Shown here piece after piece: positions 33,906-42,949 of a stretch of 48,895 nucleotides of DNA. The DNA is taken from the NCBI GenBank assembly GCA_021324135.1, contig JAJPJO010000152.1, forward strand, positions 1 to 48,895, given 5' to 3'. The DNA comes from Pseudomonadota bacterium (GTDB lineage Bacteria > Cyanobacteriota > Vampirovibrionia > Obscuribacterales > Obscuribacteraceae). The number at the start of each line of letters is the position of its first letter. Position 1 is the stretch's first letter. The notes below the pieces were generated by a model. The model worked only from the letters and a program-made list of their open reading frames with translations. It was not told the DNA's origin and did not search any database. Position numbers and translations under genes: made by a program.

Positions 33906-33940
33906 TACAGGTTAAAGGTATCTATAGTGCTTAACCTGTA
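33906..33940 (+). promoter_or_regulatory. 10-bp perfect inverted repeat in a 5' leader
   Basis: TACAGGTTAA (33906-33915) and TTAACCTGTA (33931-33940), 15-base spacer, just after a TATAAT box and 54 bases before the gene at 33994. Either an operator or a 5'-UTR hairpin. Confidence 0.55.
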
Positions 33941-33993
33941 CGAGATGCTGCACGAATCAGGAGCTGACCGCAAAACAACAGCGGAGGACGGGC

Positions 33994-34632
33994 ATGAATT
34001 ATAGAGCAAAACTATTCAAGCAAGGCAGTGCCTTATCGGCAGCCCTCGCCCTCGCCATAGCGCTGCAGGCGAATCTGTGCCTGCCGGCTTCCAGTGCGGC
34101 AAACGGGCAATCGGCATTCGATGCCCTCAAGGCGCTCGAAGGTGACTGGTCCGGGAAAGACGACGATGGACAGCCGGCTGTCGCCAACTATGAGGTATCA
34201 TCCGGCGGCACCATAGTTATCGAAAAACTTACGCCCGGCAAACATCCATGCATGACCAGCGTCTATCATCGAGATAAGGATTCACTGATGATGACCCACT
34301 ATTGCAATATGGACAATCAGCCGCGCATGCGCCTGAGTGCTTATGATGCCGAGAAAGGCACGATGCAATTTGAGTTTGTCGATATAACCAATCTGAAAAA
34401 TGACAAAGAAGGGCACATAAACGGCTTGAAAATATCAATGCCGGATAAGAATCATCTCGAGCACGATTGGACGTTTTCCCAGGAGGGCAAACAAGCGCAT
34501 GCCGTGTTTATCTTCCAAAGGAAGGCCCCGGCCAGCGAAAGTCAACGGGAATCGGACAAATCAAAAAAGAGCTCCAGTTTAATTCACAGGCACCAGGAGA
34601 TCAGCAAAGCTTGCTGCAGCAGGAAGATCTAG
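33994..34632 (+). CDS. Secreted lipocalin-like (DUF1579-type) protein
   Basis: 212 aa: signal peptide (ALALAIALQANLCLPASSA), then a beta-rich domain starting FDALKALEGDWSGKDDDG, a pattern shared by DUF1579 and related calycin-like proteins, with alternating strands through HDWTFSQEGKQAHAVFIFQRK. A basic tail with a terminal CC is added. Possibly binds a small lipid or haem. GGAGG lies eight bases before ATG. Ends in TAG. Confidence 0.72.
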   Translation: MNYRAKLFKQGSALSAALALAIALQANLCLPASSAANGQSAFDALKALEGDWSGKDDDGQPAVANYEVSSGGTIVIEKLTPGKHPCMTSVYHRDKDSLMMTHYCNMDNQPRMRLSAYDAEKGTMQFEFVDITNLKNDKEGHINGLKISMPDKNHLEHDWTFSQEGKQAHAVFIFQRKAPASESQRESDKSKKSSSLIHRHQEISKACCSRKI

Positions 34633-34835
34633 CTGCCTGAGCTGACACTGAATGCGGTGGCATAGGGGCGTTTATCCTTAAAGAAAAATTGCAGTCTCCT
34701 CGCCGGGGATTGAATATTAAGGCCGGATCGCCTGCGGGAACCAAATCGGGCAAGAACCGTCGAATCCCGAAATTTCACATACCGGGGCGAATCAAGCCGA
34801 TCAATGACTTTCAGCTTGCTGAAAGGAGAACCACT

Positions 34836-35645
34836 ATGAGTAAAAAAGCATTTCTGCTGATGCTGACAGCATTAAGCATCTCCATTATTAATCACACGCC
34901 TGCCGGCGCAGAAAACTGGGCGGCCAGGCAGAGAGCGCATGCCGAGGGCGGGGTAGCCGGCGATTACAATACAATCAACAACAACATGCGCAACGGCATA
35001 AACAACATCTCAAACCAGATTCAGACAAATCAGGCATCGGGCAAACTGACACCGCAACAAGCACAGATGCTCCGCTCCCAGTTGCGCGACCTTGAGGCGC
35101 AGAGCCGGAGCATGGGCAGTGATGGTATATACACGACAGCGGAGGTGTCGAACTGGCTATCGCAATTGAGTGATTTGTCATCGCAAGTCAACTCGGCGAT
35201 CAATGGTTCTCCTGTTGTCGTGAGAAATAATCCCGGTGCATACAACCGATCCAGACATGGATACGATCGAGGAAATTCTTATAACAGGTTCGCCAACTCC
35301 CGCTATAACTTCCGGCGTAATTACGGAGACAACGGCTATAGTGGAAGCGAAGGTTACGCCAACCGGATTGGCTATCGTGATCGTTATTCAACGGCGCCCT
35401 TCTCGGACTACAGCTCCTACAACGAGTTTCGACGCCAGCTCTGGCGCGAGATAAATGATGCGTCCGTTCCTGAGGATCGAAGACAGGCATGGCTGAGCGA
35501 GTTTAGAGATATAAGCAGCGGCTTTGCCCCCAATCAGGATAACTGGAGTGCTTATCGAGATGACGATCGGCTCAATCGGCTGATGAGATTGCACGAGCGC
35601 GTGCGCGAGCAAACCGCAAATGAGGGCAACCGGCCCTGGTATTAG
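34836..35645 (+). CDS. Secreted Asn/Tyr/Arg-rich protein
   Basis: 269 aa from ATG 34836 (AAAGGAG seven bases upstream; the frame opens earlier without a ribosome site). Signal peptide at 1-26, a helical Gln/Asn domain (about 40-120, NNNMRNGINNISNQIQTN), then a Tyr/Arg/Asn/Gly-rich low-complexity zone, and a C-terminal helical segment with FRRQLWREINDASVPEDRRQAW. Likely surface or matrix associated. No family recognised. Ends in TAG. Confidence 0.7.
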   Translation: MSKKAFLLMLTALSISIINHTPAGAENWAARQRAHAEGGVAGDYNTINNNMRNGINNISNQIQTNQASGKLTPQQAQMLRSQLRDLEAQSRSMGSDGIYTTAEVSNWLSQLSDLSSQVNSAINGSPVVVRNNPGAYNRSRHGYDRGNSYNRFANSRYNFRRNYGDNGYSGSEGYANRIGYRDRYSTAPFSDYSSYNEFRRQLWREINDASVPEDRRQAWLSEFRDISSGFAPNQDNWSAYRDDDRLNRLMRLHERVREQTANEGNRPWY

Positions 35646-35752
35646 GCTTGGCTGCAGATTGCCTGGCGGCTCCGAGTTAAGCTTCATCAGGCTGGGTATA
35701 GACAGCGAAGAAGGAACTGCCTGGTTCCCCCATCCAAATTTGCTGTCCAGTT

Positions 35753-38209
35753 ATGCCGTCTTTCGTTCAAAAGAAGTGCCTTGAATGCCAGCAGTCGTTT
35801 GCTCGCGATGCGATCAATTGTCCAAGCGACGGCTCTCCGCTTTCCGTGGTGCTCAGCGGCTCACCTATAGGCCTTGTGCTGGGTGGGCGTTACAGCATCG
35901 AGGAAGAGCTTGGTCGCGGCGGCATGGGTTTGGTTTGCCGGGCTGTCGATTTGAAGGAGAATCAACGAGTGGCGGTGAAATTCCTCCTGCATGATACGGA
36001 GGAAAACGACATTATGCGCAAACGTTTCATTGCAGAAGCGCGCGCCGTGAGCTTGTTGAACCATCCTAATATAGTTCAACTTTTTGAATTCAGTTTCTCT
36101 GATGAGGGGCTACCATATGTGGTGCTGCAATATCTCGAAGGACAATCACTCGAGCAGATACTCGATGAAGATGACGAACTGACAATCGAGCTCTTGCTCT
36201 GGTTCATCATCGACCTTTGTGACGCGCTGGCGCACGCCCATCGCCGCAATGTCATACATCGAGATATCAAGCCGAGCAATATAATGATTGTGCCTGATGG
36301 CGAGGGCGCTGAAAAAGCAGTGCTGGTGGACTTTGGCATTGCCAAAATTTTCGCGCAACCGGGCCACAGCAGCATGCATCTAACCCAAACCGGCGAAGTG
36401 TTCGGCTCGCCGCTGTACATGAGCCCTGAGCAATGCATGGGCCAAAAGCTCGATGCTCGCTCGGATATCTACAGCCTGGGGTGCCTCTTGTACGAATGCC
36501 TGACCGGGGCGCCACCATTTACCGGCGACAATTTTCTCAACATCATCTACCGGCACATAAACGATAGTCCGGACCGATTTGCCAAACGCAAAGCCGACCG
36601 GCAGCTCGAGTCGATCGTTCTAAAAGCGCTCAGCAAGAATCCGCAGGATCGATTTGCATCGATGATCGATCTCCGCCAACATCTCGAGCATTGTCTCAAA
36701 TCGCTTGCCGATGGAAGCGATGACGAACAGGAGTTTGACGTTGGAGATTACGAGGAGCGCAGCGGCGATGAGTTCAGTTACTACGAAGATCTTGCCGAAA
36801 GAGGCGATGCCAACGCGCAGTTCGAAGTAGCTCTCTTCTACAGAGATGGTCTCTATGTCGAGCAAGATGATGAAATGGCCTTTGAATGGTGCCTCAAATC
36901 TGCCGAGCAAGGGCTTGCCGAAGCCGAGGCAATGTTAGGCGACATGTACTATGACGGCATCGGCGTCGAGCAAGACTACAAAGAATCATTGAGGTGGTAT
37001 ATGCGCGCCGCCGAACAAGCCAACCCGAGCGCTCAGGTACGCGCCGCCGACATGCTCGAAAAAGGCATGGGCGCGCCTGTCGATTCGATCAAAGCGCGGC
37101 AATTGGTCAAGCTTGCCGCAGAGGCAGGAAACATATGGGCGCAGCTGCGATTCGGCGACATTCATGCATTTGGCGAGGGTGTCCCCGTCGACCAATTTGA
37201 AGCAGCGCATTGGTACAGGCAAGCAGCCGAGCAAGGTGACGCCGAAGGGCAAATCTCATTGGCCCTGTGCTACCGTGATGGCAAAGGCGTAGAGCAGGAT
37301 TACAAGGAGCAGGTGGGATGGCTCACTCTGGCTGCCGACCAGGGGCATTGTGAGGCACAAAGAATGCTTGCTGAGTGTTACTGTGACGGACTGGGAGTTG
37401 CTCAAGACGACGATGAAGCGCTGAGGTGGATGAGCGAGGCGGCGCTAAACGGAGACGCGCGTGCTCTTGTTTCATTAGGCTATTGGAGCGCCGTCGGCCT
37501 TTATGGTTTGCCAAAGGATCAGAAACAGGCGATCCGTTACTACAGAGAGGCAGCAGAGCTGGATGATCCGGAGGCAAAGTACTATCTCGGATCTCACTAT
37601 CGCACCGGTGATGGTGTCGTCTGCAATTTGAAAACCGCATTCCACTGGTTCAAAGCATCAGCAAAAGGCGGCTCACCTCGAGGTCAACACGAGCTCGCCC
37701 TTTGTTATCGTGATGGATTGGGGACCAATAAGGACGAAGCCAGTTTTATCAAATGGCTGAAGGAGGCTGCCGAAAATGGTCTTGATGCCGCTCAGTACGA
37801 TATCGGTCTGCACTACAGCAAGAAGGGCGATCGGGCTCAAGCGGAATACTGGCTAGCACAAGCAGCCGAGCAAGGGCACAGCAAAGCGAAACGAAAGTTG
37901 GATGAGCTCAGGGGTAATACATCCTCGGCAATGGTTGGCAGCGACAATAAACCGCGCTTATCGCAACGGCTGAGACCTGCCAATCCAGGCAGTGCAGATA
38001 GCCCTGATCAAGAGGCGCTCCCCATCGAAAAAGGAAAGACCGTTCTTCGCAGACCAAAGCGTATGCGAGCCGCTGAGACCATATTGCAGAATGAGACTCA
38101 AAGCTCTAGCGGAACGAAAAAAATCAATATGAATCGACAGCAAGAAGATCAAAAGGAAGATTCATTCAGGCATGAACATGATCTCGATGATACGATCAAT
38201 GAGACTTAA
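35753..38209 (+). CDS. Ser/Thr protein kinase with Sel1 repeats
   Basis: 818 aa. An N-terminal Cys pair plus a third Cys (KKCLECQ..INC) looks like a partial zinc ribbon. The Hanks-type kinase domain spans about 46-330: GRGGMG loop, Lys76 in VAVKFL, HRDIKPSNI with Asp171, DFG (Asp193) and SPEQ. About ten Sel1 repeats follow from about 350 to 725 (for example AEQGLAEAEAMLGDMYYDGIGVEQDYKESLRWYMRAA). The tail is disordered. No membrane segment is seen, so it should be cytosolic; the Sel1 solenoid probably binds partners. Ends in TAA. Confidence 0.93.
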   Translation: MPSFVQKKCLECQQSFARDAINCPSDGSPLSVVLSGSPIGLVLGGRYSIEEELGRGGMGLVCRAVDLKENQRVAVKFLLHDTEENDIMRKRFIAEARAVSLLNHPNIVQLFEFSFSDEGLPYVVLQYLEGQSLEQILDEDDELTIELLLWFIIDLCDALAHAHRRNVIHRDIKPSNIMIVPDGEGAEKAVLVDFGIAKIFAQPGHSSMHLTQTGEVFGSPLYMSPEQCMGQKLDARSDIYSLGCLLYECLTGAPPFTGDNFLNIIYRHINDSPDRFAKRKADRQLESIVLKALSKNPQDRFASMIDLRQHLEHCLKSLADGSDDEQEFDVGDYEERSGDEFSYYEDLAERGDANAQFEVALFYRDGLYVEQDDEMAFEWCLKSAEQGLAEAEAMLGDMYYDGIGVEQDYKESLRWYMRAAEQANPSAQVRAADMLEKGMGAPVDSIKARQLVKLAAEAGNIWAQLRFGDIHAFGEGVPVDQFEAAHWYRQAAEQGDAEGQISLALCYRDGKGVEQDYKEQVGWLTLAADQGHCEAQRMLAECYCDGLGVAQDDDEALRWMSEAALNGDARALVSLGYWSAVGLYGLPKDQKQAIRYYREAAELDDPEAKYYLGSHYRTGDGVVCNLKTAFHWFKASAKGGSPRGQHELALCYRDGLGTNKDEASFIKWLKEAAENGLDAAQYDIGLHYSKKGDRAQAEYWLAQAAEQGHSKAKRKLDELRGNTSSAMVGSDNKPRLSQRLRPANPGSADSPDQEALPIEKGKTVLRRPKRMRAAETILQNETQSSSGTKKINMNRQQEDQKEDSFRHEHDLDDTINET

Positions 38210-38261
38210 TACAGCGACTCTGCTCATAAAATCGGTTCGCTTCCGGGAAAGGAACTTCTGA

Positions 38262-38939
38262 ATGGCTCAAGTGGAAGAAAAATTGATTGCCGCCAATGCC
38301 GCATTGGATTTGATCGAAAATGGTATGACTGTGGGGCTGGGAAGCGGAACGACGGCTGCCATGTTTTTAAGACTGCTCGGCGAACGAGTCAGATCCGGGC
38401 TGAAGATCAAGGGCGTTCCGACATCAGAAAGTACAGCGCAGCTAGCAAGAGAACTCGGCATTCTTTTGGTATCACTCGATGATCAGCCACATCCCGACAT
38501 AGATATCGACGGCGCCGATGAAGCCACCGAATCGATGTGCCTCATAAAAGGCGGCGGTGGTGCACTTTTGAGGGAAAAAATTGTCGCATTTGCCTCGCGG
38601 CGCTTTGTCGCGATTATCGACTCCAGCAAACTGGTAAAGAAGCTGGGCAAATTTCCTTTGCCAGTTGAGATAGTTCCCTTCGCCCGCAGTCTTGTCGCTG
38701 ACGCCGTCGTGGATCTGGGCGGCAAGCCGGTCTTGCGCCAGGCGAATGACGGCACCGCCTTCCTTACCGATCAGGGAAACTGGATCTTGGACTGCAGTTT
38801 CGGGGCCATCGAAGATCCCTCGTCGCTGGCATCCAAGCTCGCTGATATACCAGGTATAGTCGAGCACGGCTTATTCATTGGTCTAGCCGACCAGATCATT
38901 GTCGGGCGAAACGGAAGCGCCGTTCGGCTTGGCAATTGA
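38262..38939 (+). CDS. rpiA: Ribose-5-phosphate isomerase A
   Basis: 225 aa, usual length for RpiA. Interconverts ribose-5-phosphate and ribulose-5-phosphate. GLGSGTTAAMFLRLL is the phosphate loop; DGADEA and KGGGGALLREKIV are the classical motifs, with catalytic Asp and Glu in them, and the lysine in VKKLGKFPLPVEIVPF. AAAGGA lies about nine bases before ATG. Stands alone between the kinase and a convergent secreted-protein gene. Confidence 0.95.
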   Translation: MAQVEEKLIAANAALDLIENGMTVGLGSGTTAAMFLRLLGERVRSGLKIKGVPTSESTAQLARELGILLVSLDDQPHPDIDIDGADEATESMCLIKGGGGALLREKIVAFASRRFVAIIDSSKLVKKLGKFPLPVEIVPFARSLVADAVVDLGGKPVLRQANDGTAFLTDQGNWILDCSFGAIEDPSSLASKLADIPGIVEHGLFIGLADQIIVGRNGSAVRLGN

Positions 38940-38954
38940 GCAACTTTAGTGATA

Positions 38955-40040
38955 CTACATACGGTGCGGATGCTGGCGCAGGACGACTTCCTTCACTATA
39001 GCGTCGACGTGATCCATCAGCTCGATATCCTTTTCTTTATCGTTGGGAAAGAGGTTATCGTTGAGCTGGCGCAAGCGCTTGAGCAGGTGCATGTCCGGAT
39101 AGGTCCGGCCGAACGTGTGCATTTCGCACCAGGCAACACGGTTGACCAGCCTGGCCCCCGCCTGTGGTGGCTCATCCTTAAGAACTTCTTGCCCTTCAGC
39201 AGGCTCTTCTGGAAAAGCATTGAACCCGTGGAACTTGGGACGATGTTGCATCGGACCACCAAGAACAGCCTCGGCCGGCACATTCATCGGTGAGACCAGT
39301 CCGGCATCATCCATATAATCGCTGTGATCGCGCGTTCCGATAAATGCTTTTTTGTGCAGGTTGCTCTCAGCGTATCTCTCGAGCGCGTCCGTGCGATCGC
39401 TCAGATCGGCGCTGCGCGATGGTGAGCCAAACGCTTTAGTCTCCATCCTCTGCAGACGGGTCGACAGCGACTGGCCGGCATAAGTCTGACCGAGAATTTC
39501 GTTCTCCAGGTACGAGATATGCGGGTAGTCGGTGTCGTCTGCAGGCTCGGATGCCGTTCTGGCAGTTTTCGCATTGCCGTCCAGAGAGTCGTTGGGATTG
39601 CTCATGCGAGAGGCAGAGTTTGGTTTCGGAACCGACACTTTGCTGTCCAGATCCATTACATCGCTGATCAACGCCGACGGCGAATGAGTTTGCAATGTGC
39701 CTGCCACTCGTGCCAGGCGCTGAGCCGGCGTACCGGCATGGGTAGCGCCAAAGGTGAACTTTTCCAGTCGCGTTATGCGCTCGTCAATCGTATCGCGAGC
39801 AAAGTCATGCAGAAAGAACCGCGTCTCCAGATCAGACAGTTGCTTATCCATGGATGGCTGAGTCTGCGCAATCGTCTCACGCGCTCCCTTGACGCCATCA
39901 AGTGAAGCAATCAGTCCAGGTTTGCTGCCGCCGGGCTCTGAGGCGGCTTTGTTCCAGACGACTGCCAGGGCATTTTGTCCGCTAGCTGATACGGCTAGCG
40001 CTGTGGTGGCCAAAACCACCAGAGGTGAAATGGGCCTCAT
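38955..40040 (-). CDS. Secreted protein with RLxxLE/FG repeats
   Basis: 361 aa with signal peptide (VVLATTALAVSASGQNALA). A short unit recurs: ERITRLEKFTFGATHAGTPAQRLARV, then LENEILGQTYAGQSLSTRLQRMETKAFG, then a third near WCEMHTFGRTYPDMHLLKRLRQL, separated by disordered linkers. Each unit is a helix with E..FG followed by RL..LE. Likely an envelope protein; the same repeat may occur elsewhere in the genome. Ends in TAG. Confidence 0.7.
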   Translation of the reverse strand: MRPISPLVVLATTALAVSASGQNALAVVWNKAASEPGGSKPGLIASLDGVKGARETIAQTQPSMDKQLSDLETRFFLHDFARDTIDERITRLEKFTFGATHAGTPAQRLARVAGTLQTHSPSALISDVMDLDSKVSVPKPNSASRMSNPNDSLDGNAKTARTASEPADDTDYPHISYLENEILGQTYAGQSLSTRLQRMETKAFGSPSRSADLSDRTDALERYAESNLHKKAFIGTRDHSDYMDDAGLVSPMNVPAEAVLGGPMQHRPKFHGFNAFPEEPAEGQEVLKDEPPQAGARLVNRVAWCEMHTFGRTYPDMHLLKRLRQLNDNLFPNDKEKDIELMDHVDAIVKEVVLRQHPHRM

Positions 40041-40064
40041 TTTTTCTCTCCGACACCGTGCGTC

Positions 40065-40084
40065 TGCATATTATAAGATATGCA
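40065..40084 (-). promoter_or_regulatory. Palindrome upstream of the secreted repeat protein
   Basis: TGCATAT (40065-40071) and ATATGCA (40078-40084) form a 7-bp perfect inverted repeat with six bases between, about 25 bases before the ATG at 40040. Operator candidate. Confidence 0.45.
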
Positions 40085-40116
40085 AGCTCAATATAAGATC
40101 AGATCAAAGGTATAAG

Positions 40117-40158
40117 TTGACCTGAGATATAGATCATCGTATCTTATCGAATCGATAA
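40117..40158 (+). promoter_or_regulatory. Promoter with overlapping palindrome for the PARP-finger gene
   Basis: TTGACC (40117-40122) and TATCTT (40140-40145) with 17 bases between form a sigma-70-like promoter. A perfect TTATCGA-A-TCGATAA palindrome (40144-40158) overlaps the -10 and the start point, so a repressor site is likely. Confidence 0.55.
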
Positions 40159-40216
40159 TTCAGAAACCTCTAATTTCAGATAGTGAACTCGGATCGGATT
40201 AAGGAGCCTACTATCG

Positions 40217-40756
40217 ATGGCGCATGTTATTGAAGCAGCAAAAACAGGGCGAGCCAGTTGCCGAACTTGCAAATCACCAATCGCTAAGGGTGAATTGCGC
40301 TTCGGAGAAGAAGTGCCGAATGCATTTGCACCCGGAGAAATGACTTATTTCTGGCATCACCTGGGATGCGCAGCCAAGAAGAAACCAGCAGCGCTCAAAC
40401 AAGCCTTAGAGACGACCGAGCAAGACATTCCAAACAAAGAAGAGCTCTTGCAGACAATCGATGCCTCAGCGAAAACAGAAAAGCCCACGACGTTTCCTTA
40501 TGCCGAGCATGCACCGACTTCCAGATCCTCCTGCGTCGAATGTGGTGAGAAAATCGAGAAGGGTGAGCTGCGAGTGGCCATCGAGCAAGAAATCAGCACC
40601 GGCGGTTTCTCGCGCAGGGGCGCAGGCTATCTTCATCCGGGTTGTGTAGCCGAGCATACCGATGGCGATTCAGAAGAGTTGTACTCTAAGATCAAAGCCA
40701 ACAGCTTGAATTTAAACAGCAGCGAACTCCAGGCCTTGCAGGCGCAAATGCAATAG
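40217..40756 (+). CDS. Double PARP-type zinc-finger protein
   Basis: 179 aa with two complete PARP-type CCHC fingers. Finger 1: Cys15, Cys18, His48, Cys51 within GRASCRTCKSPIAKGELRFG and WHHLGC. Finger 2: Cys106, Cys109, His140, Cys143 within SRSSCVECGEKIEKGELRV and LHPGC. Both have the C-x2-C-x(29-30)-H-x2-C spacing of PARP1 and DNA ligase III fingers, which recognise DNA nicks and breaks. No catalytic domain is attached. AAGGAG lies about ten bases before ATG. A stand-alone nick sensor or a zinc-dependent adaptor is possible; the ku-ligD operon in the same window makes a repair role plausible but unproven. Confidence 0.88.
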   Translation: MAHVIEAAKTGRASCRTCKSPIAKGELRFGEEVPNAFAPGEMTYFWHHLGCAAKKKPAALKQALETTEQDIPNKEELLQTIDASAKTEKPTTFPYAEHAPTSRSSCVECGEKIEKGELRVAIEQEISTGGFSRRGAGYLHPGCVAEHTDGDSEELYSKIKANSLNLNSSELQALQAQMQ

Positions 40757-41187
40757 CGCTATTTCGTGCCGTCTTATTGAGGGCATTTTAAGGACATGTA
40801 AGATCGCTCCGTAAATGGCGCGTATACCCGGGGTTTCGCGTCGATCATTGATGGTTTTTCTCTGCCATGCGCACCACCGGTCATACCACCGTCTTGATGC
40901 GGCGCAGTGTTGGTGCTGACCGGGCGATTTTACGGAAGTGTAACAACGTCTGTAGTGCCCATGATGCCGAGGTTGAGCCGGCTCGATGCGGTGCCGATGC
41001 GGCTGTTCAATTAGCCCCGGGGAATGACGCGGCAACCTTTCGATGTATGCTGGTCTAAGACAGGTTGGAAGCGCGATTAAATCATATTCGGCCGGCACGA
41101 CACCGGCCGCGGTGCCTTCGTTTGCAAAGATTGTAACCATGTAGAGGTCTCGCGTGATCTCCTGTTTCTGCGCGAGGATTTTGATAA
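40757..41187. other. Intergenic region with hairpin
   Basis: 431 bases between the PARP-finger gene and the DUF4173-like gene. A CGGCCGG (41089-41095)/CCGGCCG (41103-41109) hairpin with a 7-base loop is the only clear structure. The 199-codon minus-strand frame at 40712-41311 runs through here but has an odd composition and overlaps both neighbours, so it is not called. Confidence 0.4.
41089..41109 (+). promoter_or_regulatory. GC-rich hairpin of unknown role
   Basis: 7-bp perfect stem, 7-base loop, no T-run. About 80 bases before the DUF4173-like gene; it may shape its 5' leader. Confidence 0.35.
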
Positions 41188-42729
41188 ATGAAAATTGCAA
41201 CCACAATTCTGCTGTCAGCGGCATCATTAGCCGTTTTAGCCGACCTTCTCTTTCATGACTCAATCTTTCACTCGGTACCCTGGGGCTTGAGTGTCCTTGC
41301 CTGGGTATCAACGATCGTTCTGGCCGCTGCCCTGCTTGCTCGCCGGTTCAAGCCCCGCTCCAGTTGGGGAAGCTTATGGTTCACTGCACCATCTATAGTT
41401 CTAGCAATAGCATGTTGCTGGAGAGATTCCAGTATTCTGAGATGGCTCGACATCTGCCTTATTGCCTTTTTTCTTTTTGCTGCATCGATGTCTATGCGAG
41501 GAGTCCGCATGCTCGTGTCGGGACTGACAAAATACTTGTTGATACCTGTACAGGCAATCGAATCGCTCGTGGCGAAACCTCTTGAGCTTCTCTTTCTTGA
41601 ATTGGAGTGGTCAAGCATGCTGTCCGATGCGATGAAAGGGCATGCACGATCCGTGCTCAGAGGAGCGGCAATCGCCTTGCCGTTGCTGCTCATATTCGGA
41701 TCATTATTCTGGGCTGCTGATGCCGCTTTTGCCGCCATTGTCAAAAACAGCTTGCAGTTCGATGGAGTGCAAATCTGGCAGCACGCTCTACTGGCCGGCG
41801 GAACATTTTGGTGTGCATGCGGATTCTTGCAGAGCATGCATGGTAAGGGCAAAGAGCAGGCCTTGCATTTGCAAGAGGCTCTTGAGACGCCGATAGAAAC
41901 GGCTTATCCCACAGCTCATGGAGATGGGAAGCAAAAGGAATTCTCGCTTGGAATTGTCGAGGTAAGCGTCGTTCTAGGCATGATGAACTTGATGTTTCTC
42001 ACTTTTGTTTTCGTGCAGGCGCAGTACTTTTTCGGCGGATCGAACCTGGTTGAAGCGACAACCGGTCTCACCTATGCAGACTATGCCAGACGTGGATTTT
42101 TCGAGCTTGTAACAGTGGCGGCACTGCTACTGCCTGTTTTGCTCAGTCTTGATTTTCTTTTCAAGGCTTCTACGAGAAACCAGCTGCTGATCTTCCGTTC
42201 GCTAAACCTCCTGCAATTAGGTTTGCTCTTCGTGGTCATGATCTCCGCCGTGCAACGCATGCGTCTGTATCAATTCGAGTACGGGATGACTGAGCTGCGA
42301 TTTTATACAACGGCATTCATGGGCTGGATATTTGTTGTCTGCCTGGTCTTCATTGCCACGGTTTTGCGCGGCAAACGGCACCGATTCGCCTTCGCCTCAG
42401 TGTCGTCAGGATTGCTTGTGGTTATCGCTCTGCATGCAATCAATCCGGATGCTCTGATCGTGCAGGCTAACGTCAATCATGCCAGAGCCGGCAAAACATT
42501 CGATGTTCAATATGCGCTCAGCCTGAGCAATGATGCCGTTCCCGACTTGATCGCACTGGCGCCGCAATTGAGCCGAGAAAATCAAAAGATTATCTGGGAC
42601 AGTCTTAAGGGCGAGTATAAACAGGCCTGGAAAACGGATTGGCGGAGCTGGAACCTATCACGCGCGCGAGCGTACGAAGTGGTAAGAAGTTACCTGAGCA
42701 CAGCACAAGACAATCAGATGCTCAGGTAA
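41188..42729 (+). CDS. Polytopic membrane protein, DUF4173/DUF4153-like
   Basis: 513 aa with about ten hydrophobic segments. The region RMRLYQFEYGMTELRFYTTAFMGWIFVV is characteristic of DUF4173 membrane proteins (an internal Leu/Tyr-Tyr-Gly-Leu-Thr-Glu-Leu-Arg pattern). A short soluble C-terminal tail of about 80 residues follows. AGGAT lies about 12 bases before ATG. The family's function is not established. Ends in TAA. Confidence 0.8.
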   Translation: MKIATTILLSAASLAVLADLLFHDSIFHSVPWGLSVLAWVSTIVLAAALLARRFKPRSSWGSLWFTAPSIVLAIACCWRDSSILRWLDICLIAFFLFAASMSMRGVRMLVSGLTKYLLIPVQAIESLVAKPLELLFLELEWSSMLSDAMKGHARSVLRGAAIALPLLLIFGSLFWAADAAFAAIVKNSLQFDGVQIWQHALLAGGTFWCACGFLQSMHGKGKEQALHLQEALETPIETAYPTAHGDGKQKEFSLGIVEVSVVLGMMNLMFLTFVFVQAQYFFGGSNLVEATTGLTYADYARRGFFELVTVAALLLPVLLSLDFLFKASTRNQLLIFRSLNLLQLGLLFVVMISAVQRMRLYQFEYGMTELRFYTTAFMGWIFVVCLVFIATVLRGKRHRFAFASVSSGLLVVIALHAINPDALIVQANVNHARAGKTFDVQYALSLSNDAVPDLIALAPQLSRENQKIIWDSLKGEYKQAWKTDWRSWNLSRARAYEVVRSYLSTAQDNQMLR

Positions 42730-42777
42730 AGCCAGCTTCACAATTTGCTTCTTGTTCCCCATCCAACAAATTTGAGG

Positions 42778-42812
42778 AGTGGTCCTGCAAATGCAGGCCA
42801 CTTCTTCTTTTA
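42778..42812 (+). terminator. Intrinsic terminator after the DUF4173-like gene
   Basis: AGTGG-T-CCTGC (42778-42788), AAAT loop, GCAGGCCACT (42793-42802), then a pyrimidine run TTCTTCTTTT. The stem has one bulged T. A good rho-independent terminator. Confidence 0.75.
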
Positions 42813-42949
42813 GGGAACCACTTAGAGGCAGTTCCTTCAAAAAAGATGATAATTTCTGCCGCCAGAGCTGCTTATGGGATAAACATCATTGACAATGCTC
42901 CAGCTTGCCATTAATTTTTTTGCTATTCATATGTCATCAGACTAAATTA

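Noticed and set aside
34689-34835. Upstream extension of the Asn/Tyr-rich secreted protein
   Set aside because: The ATG at 34836 has a strong AAAGGAG and starts a clean signal peptide.
35643-35900. Long TAG read-through frame after the Asn/Tyr-rich protein
   Set aside because: The open stretch overlaps the kinase N-terminus in another frame, so its openness is explained by that gene.
40712-41311. 199-codon minus-strand frame between the PARP-finger and DUF4173-like genes
   Set aside because: Overlaps both plus-strand genes, has a Arg/His/Pro-rich composition typical of a shadow frame, and lacks a ribosome site.
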